Origin: Micromonospora peucetia
GTDB taxonomy: Bacteria > Actinomycetota > Actinomycetes > Mycobacteriales > Micromonosporaceae
Length of the DNA stretch: 64,000 bases
Assembly (NCBI RefSeq): GCF_900091625.1
Contig: NZ_FMIC01000002.1
Coordinates: forward strand, 4,774,001 to 4,838,000
Direction: 5' to 3'
Part shown: positions 25,118 through 33,862 of the stretch, one piece after another
Layout: each line of letters begins with the position of its first letter
How positions within the stretch are numbered: position 1 is the stretch's first letter
Made by a program: the position numbers and the translations under genes
Notes under the pieces: generated by a model
The model's input: only the letters and a program-made list of their open reading frames with translations
What the model was told of the DNA's origin: nothing
The model's database searches: none

Positions 25118-26475
25118 GCGCCGGCGACGGGGACGCCCGGGAGCTGTCCGTCGGTCAGGCCGCGCAGTGGGCGCTGTACCGACTCGCGCCCGAGAGCTCG
25201 ACCAGCAACGTGGTGACGGCCGTGCTCGCCGAGCCGGCTTTCGACCTCGATGTGCTGCGGGCCGCCCTCGTCGCCGTGCAGGATCGGCACGATCTGCTCC
25301 GGTCCCGGTTCACCGAGACCGGCGTGGAGCCGGTGCGGCTGGTCGACAAGGCCGGCTCGGGCGCACTCGAGGTACGTGACGTCGGCGACGTGGACGACGA
25401 AGCCCTGCGGACGTTGATCCGTGCCGTCGGCGAGCAGCCGCTCCGGCTCGGATCCGACGGCCCGCTGCGGGCGGTGTTGCTGCGCCGTCGCACGGACTGC
25501 GCGCTGGTGCTGGTGATCCACCACATCGCCACCGACGGGCTGTCCCAGCGGCTGATCTGGCGGGATCTCAGCGACGCGTACCAGGTGCTGCGGGGTGGCG
25601 GCGCGGTGGACTGGCCGACGCGGCCCAGCTACGACGAGTTCGTCGCGCGTGAGCAGGCCATGCTGGCCGGCCCCCGGCGCGCCGAACTGGCCGAGCACTG
25701 GGCAGGCACCTGCGCCGGGGCCACGGCCGCCACCCTGTCCACCGACCGGCCCCGCCCCGCCCTCCGGTCCTACCGGGGCGCGGCCGTCGCCCGGATGCTG
25801 CCGGACGAGGTCGCCCGGCAGGTGCGCGCCACGGCCGCCGACCTGGCGGTGACCCCGTTCAGCGTCCTGGTCGGCGTCTTCGAGGCGCTGCTGCACCGCT
25901 GCACCGGGCAGGGCGAGTTCACCATCGGCTGCCCGGTGTCGGTGCGGCGGGGGCGGGCGCTGCGGGAGGTGGTAGGGATACTGGTGAACCTGGTCGTGCT
26001 GCGGTCGTCGTTCGTTCCCGGCACCACCTTCGCGTCGGCGATCGCCGACGCGGGACGCCAGCTCTCCGACGGCGTGGCACGGGCCGCCTACCCGTTCTCC
26101 CTGGTCCAGGCGGCCCGCCGGGACCGGGACCCGCTGGTGCGGGTCACCATCACCCTGCTCACCCGGCAGCACGACGACACCATGTCCGACACCAGCAACG
26201 GTTTCGTCGGGCACCGGACCCGTCAGCTGATGGTGCCCTACGACGAGGGCCAGTTCGACCTCGCCGTGACGATCCACCAGCTGCCGGACCTGGCCCTGCG
26301 CACCGAGTTCAACTACGACACGGACCTGCTCGACCGGGCCACCGTCGAGCGGCTCTTCGACCAGTACCTGGCCCTGCTCGGCGCCGCCTGCGCCGACCCG
26401 GCCGCGATCGTCGCCGACGCCCCCATGGCGGGCGACTCCGAGCAGCGGATGCTGCTCGAACTCGGCATGAGCTGA
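25114..26475 (+). CDS. Free-standing condensation-domain protein, candidate N-acylating (starter C) enzyme
   Basis: The product is 453 aa, one complete condensation domain with no adenylation or carrier domain. It has the intact HHxxxDG motif as HHIATDG (near residue 137), a TIGCPVSVRRGR latch-type region and a FNYDTDLLD C-terminal block. It starts at a GTG overlapping the ACP stop, so it is coupled to it. The first NRPS begins directly with an A domain and has no starter C domain. This protein therefore probably joins the ACP-bound acyl chain to the first carrier-bound amino acid. An alternative role is condensation elsewhere in trans. Confidence 0.85.
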   Translation: MSAGDGDARELSVGQAAQWALYRLAPESSTSNVVTAVLAEPAFDLDVLRAALVAVQDRHDLLRSRFTETGVEPVRLVDKAGSGALEVRDVGDVDDEALRTLIRAVGEQPLRLGSDGPLRAVLLRRRTDCALVLVIHHIATDGLSQRLIWRDLSDAYQVLRGGGAVDWPTRPSYDEFVAREQAMLAGPRRAELAEHWAGTCAGATAATLSTDRPRPALRSYRGAAVARMLPDEVARQVRATAADLAVTPFSVLVGVFEALLHRCTGQGEFTIGCPVSVRRGRALREVVGILVNLVVLRSSFVPGTTFASAIADAGRQLSDGVARAAYPFSLVQAARRDRDPLVRVTITLLTRQHDDTMSDTSNGFVGHRTRQLMVPYDEGQFDLAVTIHQLPDLALRTEFNYDTDLLDRATVERLFDQYLALLGAACADPAAIVADAPMAGDSEQRMLLELGMS

Positions 26476-26520
26476 GCACCTGGCAGACCCGGCACCCGTC
26501 TCGCGGCGCCGGCGACACAG

Positions 26521-26542
26521 CGCCCGCACGTGACTGCGGGCG
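26521..26542 (+). terminator. Hairpin between the condensation gene and sbnA
   Basis: CGCCCGCA, loop CGTGAC and TGCGGGCG form a perfect 8-bp stem in the 97-bp gap. It could end part of the upstream transcript or act as an attenuator. No T-tract follows. Confidence 0.4.
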
Positions 26543-26572
26543 GCATTCCGTCAGCCCGGAGAGGGGGTTGAA

Positions 26573-27553
26573 ATGGATCAGGGAATTCTCTCCACGGTCG
26601 GCAATACGCCTCTGGTACGACTGGACCGGTTGTTTCCCGAGTTTCCCGCCCGGGCGTACGCGAAACTCGAACAGTTCAATCCGGGTGGGAGCATCAAGGA
26701 CCGGGCGGCGCTGAACATGCTGCGCGGAAAGATCGAATCCGGTGAACTGGCGCCGGGACGTTCCGTGGTGGTGGAGTCCAGCTCCGGCAACCTCGCCATC
26801 GGCCTGGCCCAGATCTGCGCGTACTTCGGTATCCGGTTCATCTGCGTGGTGGACCCGAAGACGACCCGGCAGAACCTGGCGGTGCTTGCCGCGTACCAGG
26901 CCGAGATCGACATGATCGAGCACCCCGACCCGGTGACCGGCGAGTACCTCGCGGTCCGGCGGCGCCGGGTGCGCGAGCTGGTCGAGACGGTGCCCGGCGC
27001 CTACCGCCCGGACCAGTACACGAACCCGCTCAACGCCCAGGCCCAGCGGCAGACCATGGCCGAGATCATGACCGAACTGGACGGCCGGGTCGACTATCTG
27101 TTCTGCTCCACCGGCACCTGCGGCACCCTGGTCGGCTGCGCCGACTACCTGCGCGAGGGCGGACACCACACCCGGATCATCGCGGTCGACGCGGTCGGCA
27201 GCGCGATCTTCGGTCATCCGCCCGCCCCCCGGCTGATCCCCGGGCACGGCGCCTCGGTCGTGCCACCGCTGGCCGCCAGCGCCAGGCCGGACGAGGTGCT
27301 GCACGTGTCCGACCTGGACTGCGTGGTCGGGTGCCGGCTGCTGGCCGTCCGGGAGGCCATTCTCGCCGGCGGGTCGTCCGGGGCGACGGTGGCCGCGCTG
27401 CGCCGCCGGATGGCGGACCTTCCCGCCGGGAGCACCAGCGTCCTGATCTTCCCGGACAACGGCGACCGCTACCTCGACACCATCTACTCCGATCGCTGGG
27501 TGACCGAACAGTTCGGCGAGGTCAGCCACCTGTGGAAAGGCGACAAATGCTGA
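26573..27553 (+). CDS. sbnA: 2,3-diaminopropionate biosynthesis protein SbnA-like (PLP-dependent)
   Basis: The product is 326 aa of the cysteine synthase/CBS fold. The PLP-binding Lys lies in GGSIKDRAA (near residue 43), followed by ESSSGNLAIGLA and the STGTCGTLVGC loop. In the staphyloferrin B pathway SbnA joins O-phospho-L-serine and glutamate to give N-(1-amino-1-carboxyethyl)-glutamate, the first step to L-2,3-diaminopropionate. The end of the gene overlaps sbnB by 7 nt, and SbnB does the second step, which makes the assignment firm. It supplies Dap to the NRPSs downstream. Confidence 0.92.
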   Translation: MDQGILSTVGNTPLVRLDRLFPEFPARAYAKLEQFNPGGSIKDRAALNMLRGKIESGELAPGRSVVVESSSGNLAIGLAQICAYFGIRFICVVDPKTTRQNLAVLAAYQAEIDMIEHPDPVTGEYLAVRRRRVRELVETVPGAYRPDQYTNPLNAQAQRQTMAEIMTELDGRVDYLFCSTGTCGTLVGCADYLREGGHHTRIIAVDAVGSAIFGHPPAPRLIPGHGASVVPPLAASARPDEVLHVSDLDCVVGCRLLAVREAILAGGSSGATVAALRRRMADLPAGSTSVLIFPDNGDRYLDTIYSDRWVTEQFGEVSHLWKGDKC

Positions 27554-28584
27554 TCATCGGCCATGCCGTGGTCCGGGACGTGCTCGACGGCGACGAGGCG
27601 CGGGTCATCGACATCGTCCGACAGGCGTACCTCCTGCACGAGCAGGGCCGCACGAGTGTGCCCCACTCGGTCTTCCTGCGCTTCCCCGACAACGCCCGCA
27701 ACCGGATCATCGGACTGCCCGCGTACCTGGGCGCCGACCCGCCGGCCGCGGGCATGAAGTGGATCTCCTCGTTCCCGGCGAACATCGAGCGGGGCCTGGA
27801 CCGTGCCAGCGCCGCCATCGTGCTCAACTCGCTCGACACCGGTCAGCCCGACGCGGTGATCGAGGGGTCGGTCATTTCCGCCGCGAGGACCGCGGCCGGC
27901 GCGGCCCTCGCCGCGCAACTGCTGACCGCCGACCGTCGCCCCGACGGCCTGGCGCTGATCGGCTGTGGGCTGATCAACCAGCAGGTGCTGCGCTTCCTGA
28001 CCGTGGCTCTGGCGCCGCCGGCCTCGCTCGTGCTGCACGACTCCGACCCGCGACGGGCCGAGGCGTTCGCCACCAGGGCGGCAGCCCTGCTGCCGGCCAC
28101 GACGATCAGTGTGGTGGGCAGCGCCGAGGAGGCTCTGGCCGCCCACCGGCTGGTCTCGATCGCCACCACCGCCAGCGATCCGCACCTGGAGCTGACCGCC
28201 TGCCAGCCGGAGAGCGTGGTGCTGCACCTGTCGCTGCGCGACCTGCACCCCCGGGCGGTCCTGTCGGCTCGCAACGTCGTCGACGACCCCGACCACGTGT
28301 GCCGCGAGCGCACCTCGCTGCACCTCGCCGAACAGCTCACCGGCGGCCGGGACTTCATCCACACCACCATCGGCCGGCTGGCCGGCGGTGCGGCGCTGCC
28401 CTCCGCCGACGTTCCCGGCCCGGTGGTGGTCTCGCCGTTCGGGCTGGGCGTCCTGGACATCGCGCTGGCCCAACACGTCCGCGACACGGCGGCCCGGCGG
28501 GGCCTCGGCGTGCGGATCGACGACTTCACACCCGTACCGGCCGCCGCCGTGGCGACCGCGGAACCTACGAGGGAGAAACCATGA
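27547..28584 (+). CDS. sbnB: 2,3-diaminopropionate biosynthesis protein SbnB-like dehydrogenase
   Basis: The product is 345 aa of the ornithine cyclodeaminase/mu-crystallin fold. It has GMKWISSFPANI, the Rossmann LIGCGLINQQ and the HLSLRDLHP segment typical of SbnB. SbnB oxidatively splits the SbnA product to L-Dap, 2-oxoglutarate and NADH. The ATG at 27547 lies inside the end of sbnA, and its own stop overlaps the MbtH gene (ATGA). The pair indicates one or more Dap or Dap-derived residues in the peptide. Confidence 0.92.
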   Translation: MLIIGHAVVRDVLDGDEARVIDIVRQAYLLHEQGRTSVPHSVFLRFPDNARNRIIGLPAYLGADPPAAGMKWISSFPANIERGLDRASAAIVLNSLDTGQPDAVIEGSVISAARTAAGAALAAQLLTADRRPDGLALIGCGLINQQVLRFLTVALAPPASLVLHDSDPRRAEAFATRAAALLPATTISVVGSAEEALAAHRLVSIATTASDPHLELTACQPESVVLHLSLRDLHPRAVLSARNVVDDPDHVCRERTSLHLAEQLTGGRDFIHTTIGRLAGGAALPSADVPGPVVVSPFGLGVLDIALAQHVRDTAARRGLGVRIDDFTPVPAAAVATAEPTREKP

Positions 28585-28787
28585 GCGACGACGACCGCAG
28601 CTACCTGGTGGTGCTCAACGACGAGGAGCAGTACTCGATCTGGTGGAGCGACCGGGCGCTGCCGGCCGGCTGGCGGGCCGAGGGCACCGAGGGCACCAGG
28701 GAGCAGTGCCTCAGCCGGATCAACGAGCTCTGGACCGACATGCGGCCGAAGAGCCTGCGCTTGCGGATGGACGGCGCGTCCGTCTGA
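28581..28787 (+). CDS. mbtH: MbtH-like protein
   Basis: The product is 68 aa, with the family signature: YLVVLNDEEQYSIWW, LPAGW and then WTDMRP. MbtH proteins bind A domains and help them fold and activate amino acids. It overlaps the sbnB stop (ATGA) and lies 62 bp before the first NRPS, which it probably serves together with the second NRPS. Confidence 0.96.
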   Translation: MSDDDRSYLVVLNDEEQYSIWWSDRALPAGWRAEGTEGTREQCLSRINELWTDMRPKSLRLRMDGASV

Positions 28788-28849
28788 CGGGCCCGCCGGA
28801 GGTGTGACTCCGGCCGTCCGCGCTCAAACCCCACCCCGGAGGAGCACCG

Positions 28850-31800
28850 ATGAGCACCCCTCTGTCCACCCTGCCGGCCGCCGGAGCGGGCGCGGTCGAT
28901 CCGATCGTCCTACCCGGACTGATCGCCCGTCAGGCCGCGGCGACGCCCGACGCGACCGCGGTGCTCGCCGGCGACGTGCGGGTCGGCTACGCCGAACTCG
29001 ACCGCCGCGCCAACCAGCTCGCCCAGCACCTGGTCGGGCTCGGTGTCGGACCGGAGTCGACGGTCGGCGTGTACCTGCGCCGGGGGGTCGACCTCGTGGT
29101 CGCCCTGCTCGGGGTGTGGCGGGCCGGCGGCGCGTACCTGCCGCTGGACCCGGCGCACCCGGTGGACCGGCGACGGTGGATCGTCGCGGACACCGGGGTG
29201 GACGTCGTGCTCACCCAGGCCGACCTGCTCGACGACAGCCTGGCCGGGCCGTCGCACGTGGTCTGCCTGGACGCCGACCGGTCCCGGATCGCGGCCGGGC
29301 CGGACACCGCGCCGCCGGTGCGGATCGACCCCGACAACGCCGCGTACGTCATCTACACCTCCGGTTCCACCGGCCGGCCGAAGGGCGTGGTCGTCACCCA
29401 TCGGGCCATCGGGAACCGGGTGGCCTGGACGGTCCGGCAGCACGGCCTGTCGGCGGCGGACCGGGTGTTGCAGAAGACCGCGGTGAGCTTCGACGCCGCC
29501 GGCTGGGAGTTCTTCGCCCCGCTGATCTGCGGGGCGACGGTGGCGCTCGCGCCGGACGGCGCCGAACGCGATCCCGCCGCCCTGGTGGCGGCGGTCATCT
29601 GGTCCGGGGCGACCGTGCTCCAGGGCGTCCCGTCGGTGCTGCAGCTGGTGACGGAGGAGCCGGACTGGCCGCGGTGCACCTCGCTGCGGCTGGTCTTCTC
29701 CGCTGGCGAGCCGCTGCACGCCGAGCTGTGTCAGCGGCTGGCGGCGGTGCCCGGGGTGCGGGTGTGGAACACGTACGGCCCGACCGAGTGTGCCATCGAC
29801 GTCACCGCCCAGCCGGTCGACCTCGACCAGCGCACCGGCGCGGTGCCGATCGGCCGGCCGCTGGAGAACCTCCGCCTCCAGGTGCTGGACGCGAACCGGC
29901 GACCGGTGCCGATCGGCGTGGTCGGCGATCTCTACGTAGGTGGGGCGGGGCTCGGCCGCGGGTACGTCAACCGGCCCGACCTGACCGCCGAACGGTTCGT
30001 GCCGGACGAGTACGGGCCGGCCGGCGCACGGCTCTACCGCACCGGTGACCAGGTCCGGTGGCGCTCCGACCGGAGCCTGGAGTTCGTCGGCCGCGCCGAC
30101 GACCAACTCAAGATCAACGGAGTGCGGATCGAGCCGGGCGAGGTGGAGGCCGCGCTGGCCGCCCACCCCGACGTCCGGCGGGCGGTGGTCGTCAGCTTCG
30201 CCGAGCCCGCCGGCCGTCCCCGGCTGGCCGCGTACGTCTCCAGCCGGCGCCCGCTGACCACCGTGATGCTGCGCTCCTTCCTGACCGACCGGCTGCCCGA
30301 CGCCCTGGTGCCGGCCGTGTTCGTCCCGGTGGCGGAGTTCCCGCTCACCACCGGCGGCAAGGTCGACCGGGCCGCGCTGCCGCCGGTCGAGACCGTCGAC
30401 GGCTCGGCCTACCTGGCCCCGCGCACGGATGCCGAACGCCTGGTCGCCCGGCTCTGGCAGGAGCTGCTCGACGTCGACCGGGTGGGGGCGCACGACGACC
30501 TCTTCCAACTCGGCGGCTCGTCGCTGGTGACCATCAGGCTCGCCAGCCGCCTCGCCGCCGAGTCCGGCGTGCGGATCGAGCTCAGGGAACTGCTCACCGC
30601 GAGCACCGTCGAGGCGCAGGCCGCCCTGCTGACCGGCGGAGCCCCCGCGACGTCGCCGGTGGTCCCGACACCCCGGACCGGAGCACTGCCGCTCTCTCCG
30701 GCCCAGCGGCGGCTGTGGCTGCTGGACCAACTGCACCCGAACAGCCCCGAGTGGGTGGTGCCGCTCTACCTCCGCCTACCCGGCTCGCTGACGCCGGACA
30801 CCGTACGGTCGGCGCTGACCGCGCTCGAAGCCCGGCACGAGGCGTTGCGTACCCGCTACCTGACCCGCGACGGCGAGCCGCAGCAGCGGATCGCCCCGCC
30901 CGGCCCGGTCGACCTCACGGTCCGCGACGCGGCCGAGGTCCCGCTCGTCGACCTCGTCGACGAGCAGCTCGGCCAGGGCTTCGACCTGCGCACCGGGCCG
31001 CTGTGGCGGGCCACCCTGGTCACCTCGGCCGGGGCGGACCACCTGCTGCTGGTGGCGCTGCACCACATCGCCTCCGACGCCACCACCGCCGCCGTCCTGG
31101 AGCGCGACCTGCGGGAACTCTGCGCGGCCCGCGCCGCCGGCCGGGAGCCCGACCTGCCGGAGCTGACGGTGCACTACGCCGACTACGCGGCCTGGCAGCA
31201 CCGGCACCTCACCGACGACCGGGTCGAGCGGGAACTCGGCTTCTGGCGCGAGCAACTGGCCGGGGTGCCCGAGCTGGCCCTCCCGCTGGACCGGCCACGG
31301 CCGGCCGAACGCGATCCGCGCGGCGCGCACGTCGAGTTCGAGGTGCCGGCGGAGCTGGCGGAGCAGCTGACCGCACTGGGCCGGCGCTGCTCGGCGACCC
31401 CGTTCATGACCATGCTGGCGGGCTTCGCCACGCTGCTGGCCCGCTACAGCGGACAGTGGGACGTCGCGGTCGGCGCGCCCACCTCCGGGCGACGGCCACT
31501 GGAGACGGAACAGATCGCCGGGGTCTTCCTCAACCCCGTGGTGGTGCGCTGCACCCTGGACCCGTCCGCCCCCTTCGAGGATGCCCTGCGGGCGGTCCGG
31601 TCCCGCACCCTGACCGCCCTCGCCCACCAGGACCTGCCCTTCGAGCGGGTGGTCAACGACCTCGTCGACGTCCGGGACCTTTCCCGCACCCCGCTCTACC
31701 AGGTGATGCTCAACGCCCAGGAGGGCGGCATCACCGGCCAGTCAACCGACGACGGGACCCTGCTGGACGCCCTGCGCCGGGCGGCCCGGATCGCCAAGAC

Positions 31801-33862
31801 CGACCTCACCATGCACGTCTGGCCCCGCCCGGACGGCACGCTGGCCGGCAGCCTGGAGTACGCCACCGCTCTCTTCGACGAGCGGACCGTCCGGCGGATG
31901 GCCGACCACTTCGTCCGGCTGCTCGCCGCGGCGGTGGCCGAGCCGCGGACCCCGCTCGACGACCTCGACCTGCTCGCGCCGGCCGAGCGCCACCAACTCC
32001 TGCACGAGGTCCACGGGCCGACCGTGCCCCGCCCCGCCGCGACCGTCTGCGACCTCTTCGAGGCCCAGCGGCACCGTACGCCGGACGCGGTCGCGCTGCG
32101 GCACGGCGACCTCACCACGAGCTACGCGGCGCTGGACAACCGGGCCAACCAGTTCGCCCAACACCTGCGGCGCTCCGGCGTGAGCCGGGGCGCGGTGGTG
32201 GCCGTGCTGCTGGACCGGGGCGTCGACCTGGTCGCGGCGATCCTCGGCATCTGGAAGGCGGGGGCGGCCGTGCTGCCGCTCGACCCGTCGTACCCCGCCG
32301 AGCGGATCGGGCACATGCTCGCCACCGCCGGCGTGGAGCTGGGCGTCACCCAGGCGACGCACGCCCCGCGGTTCACCGTGCCGACCCTGCACGTGGACAC
32401 CCACCGGCTGATGATCTGCGCCGGCCCCGGCAGCCGGCCGGACCGGGACACCGACCCGCTGGAGACGGCTTACGTGCTGTTCACCTCCGGCTCGACCGGC
32501 CGCCCCAAGGGCGTGGCCCTGCCGCACCGCGCGGTGTCCAACTTCCTCGCCTGCGCCGTGGAGACCGAGGCCCTGGGCGACCGGGGCGCACGGGCCGGGC
32601 AGGGTGACGGCGCACCGCTGTTCACCACCATCGCCTTCGACCTGTCCATCCCCAACCTGTTCAGCCCGTTGGTCTCCGGCCAGGCGGTGACCCTGCTGCC
32701 CGCCGCCCTCGACGTCGCCGAGCTGGGCGGCCTGCTCGCCAAGGCCGGTCCGTTCGACCGGTTCATCATGACCCCGCCGCACCTGGAGCTGCTCACCGAG
32801 CAGCTCGACGACGAGCAGGCGGGCCAGCTCTCCGGTCTGATCTGGACAGCGGGGGCGGCGCTGCACAGGGACCTCGCCAACCGGTGGCTGGACCGGCTCG
32901 GGCCGGGCGGCCTCACCAACAGCTACGGGCCGACCGAGACCACCGTGATCATGACGGCCCACCCGGTCGACACGCCGCAGACCACCGACATCGTGCCGAT
33001 CGGCCGCGCGATGGCCAACACCACCGTCCGGGTGCTCGACGACACGCAGCGCCTGCTGCCCGTCGGGGTCGTCGGTGAGCTGTACATCGGAGGAGACTGC
33101 CTGGCCACCGGCTACGCCGGTCGACCGGACCTCACCGCCGAGAAGTTCGTGCCCGACCCGTACGGGCCGCCGGGCAGCCGGCTGTACCGCAGCGGGGATC
33201 TGGTCCGGATGCGCCCGGACGGGGTGATGGACTTCGTCGGCCGGGCCGACGACCAGGTCAAGATTCGCGGCTACCGGATCGAACTCGGCGAGATCCGGGC
33301 GGTCGTCGAGGAGCACCCCGGGGTGGACCGGTGCGTGGTCATCGTCCACGAGGACCGGCTGGTCGCCTTCCACCGGGGCGAGGCGCCCGACCTGGCCGCC
33401 CACTGCGCCCGGCTGCTGCCCGACTACATGACGCCGAGCCTGCTCGTACCGGTGTCCGAGATCCCACTCAACACGAACGGCAAGGTGGACCGGGCGGCGC
33501 TGCTCGACCTGCTCTCCCGCGCCGTGTCGACGGGTGTCGCCGGCACCGAGGACGCCCTCGTCGCGCCGCGCACGGTCGTCGAGGAACGCCTCTGCGCGAT
33601 CTGGAGCGATCTGCTGGGCGTGCCCGTCGGCGTGCGGCACAACTTCTTCGCCATGGGCGGGCACTCCGTGCTGGCGGGCCGGCTGGCCGCCGGCATACAG
33701 GAGGAGTTCGACCTCGACGTGTCGCTGCGGCTCGTCTTCGAGCACCCGACCGTCGAGGCGATGGCGGGTGCGGTGGAGGACCTCATCCGGGCCGAGGTGG
33801 ACGCACTCTCCGACGCCGAGCTGACCGACGACCTGCGCCAGACCAAGGAGCACCAGGCATGA
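28850..33862 (+). CDS. Nonribosomal peptide synthetase 1: A-T-C-A-T
   Basis: The product is 1670 aa. Domains are A1 (about 25-515), T1 (527-594, GGSS), C (614-1047, active motif HHIASDA), A2 (1062-1554) and T2 (1577-1647, GGHS). Both A domains have intact TSGSTGRPKG and GKVDRAAL motifs. My by-eye specificity residues are DAWQFATID-K for A1, near Glu/Gln codes, and DLPIWASVI-K for A2, with no match I know. There is no starter C domain, so the free-standing condensation protein at 25114-26475 should load the acyl group onto T1. An ideal GGAGG precedes the ATG. The stop overlaps NRPS2 (ATGA). It should make the acyl-dipeptide and pass it to the first C domain of NRPS2. Confidence 0.95.
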   Translation: MSTPLSTLPAAGAGAVDPIVLPGLIARQAAATPDATAVLAGDVRVGYAELDRRANQLAQHLVGLGVGPESTVGVYLRRGVDLVVALLGVWRAGGAYLPLDPAHPVDRRRWIVADTGVDVVLTQADLLDDSLAGPSHVVCLDADRSRIAAGPDTAPPVRIDPDNAAYVIYTSGSTGRPKGVVVTHRAIGNRVAWTVRQHGLSAADRVLQKTAVSFDAAGWEFFAPLICGATVALAPDGAERDPAALVAAVIWSGATVLQGVPSVLQLVTEEPDWPRCTSLRLVFSAGEPLHAELCQRLAAVPGVRVWNTYGPTECAIDVTAQPVDLDQRTGAVPIGRPLENLRLQVLDANRRPVPIGVVGDLYVGGAGLGRGYVNRPDLTAERFVPDEYGPAGARLYRTGDQVRWRSDRSLEFVGRADDQLKINGVRIEPGEVEAALAAHPDVRRAVVVSFAEPAGRPRLAAYVSSRRPLTTVMLRSFLTDRLPDALVPAVFVPVAEFPLTTGGKVDRAALPPVETVDGSAYLAPRTDAERLVARLWQELLDVDRVGAHDDLFQLGGSSLVTIRLASRLAAESGVRIELRELLTASTVEAQAALLTGGAPATSPVVPTPRTGALPLSPAQRRLWLLDQLHPNSPEWVVPLYLRLPGSLTPDTVRSALTALEARHEALRTRYLTRDGEPQQRIAPPGPVDLTVRDAAEVPLVDLVDEQLGQGFDLRTGPLWRATLVTSAGADHLLLVALHHIASDATTAAVLERDLRELCAARAAGREPDLPELTVHYADYAAWQHRHLTDDRVERELGFWREQLAGVPELALPLDRPRPAERDPRGAHVEFEVPAELAEQLTALGRRCSATPFMTMLAGFATLLARYSGQWDVAVGAPTSGRRPLETEQIAGVFLNPVVVRCTLDPSAPFEDALRAVRSRTLTALAHQDLPFERVVNDLVDVRDLSRTPLYQVMLNAQEGGITGQSTDDGTLLDALRRAARIAKTDLTMHVWPRPDGTLAGSLEYATALFDERTVRRMADHFVRLLAAAVAEPRTPLDDLDLLAPAERHQLLHEVHGPTVPRPAATVCDLFEAQRHRTPDAVALRHGDLTTSYAALDNRANQFAQHLRRSGVSRGAVVAVLLDRGVDLVAAILGIWKAGAAVLPLDPSYPAERIGHMLATAGVELGVTQATHAPRFTVPTLHVDTHRLMICAGPGSRPDRDTDPLETAYVLFTSGSTGRPKGVALPHRAVSNFLACAVETEALGDRGARAGQGDGAPLFTTIAFDLSIPNLFSPLVSGQAVTLLPAALDVAELGGLLAKAGPFDRFIMTPPHLELLTEQLDDEQAGQLSGLIWTAGAALHRDLANRWLDRLGPGGLTNSYGPTETTVIMTAHPVDTPQTTDIVPIGRAMANTTVRVLDDTQRLLPVGVVGELYIGGDCLATGYAGRPDLTAEKFVPDPYGPPGSRLYRSGDLVRMRPDGVMDFVGRADDQVKIRGYRIELGEIRAVVEEHPGVDRCVVIVHEDRLVAFHRGEAPDLAAHCARLLPDYMTPSLLVPVSEIPLNTNGKVDRAALLDLLSRAVSTGVAGTEDALVAPRTVVEERLCAIWSDLLGVPVGVRHNFFAMGGHSVLAGRLAAGIQEEFDLDVSLRLVFEHPTVEAMAGAVEDLIRAEVDALSDAELTDDLRQTKEHQA

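Noticed and set aside
33331..33858. Upstream extension of the NRPS2 frame to 33331
   Set aside because: It overlaps the end of NRPS1 in another frame, and its translation is Arg/Gly/Pro-rich. The ATGA overlap at 33859 is the natural start.
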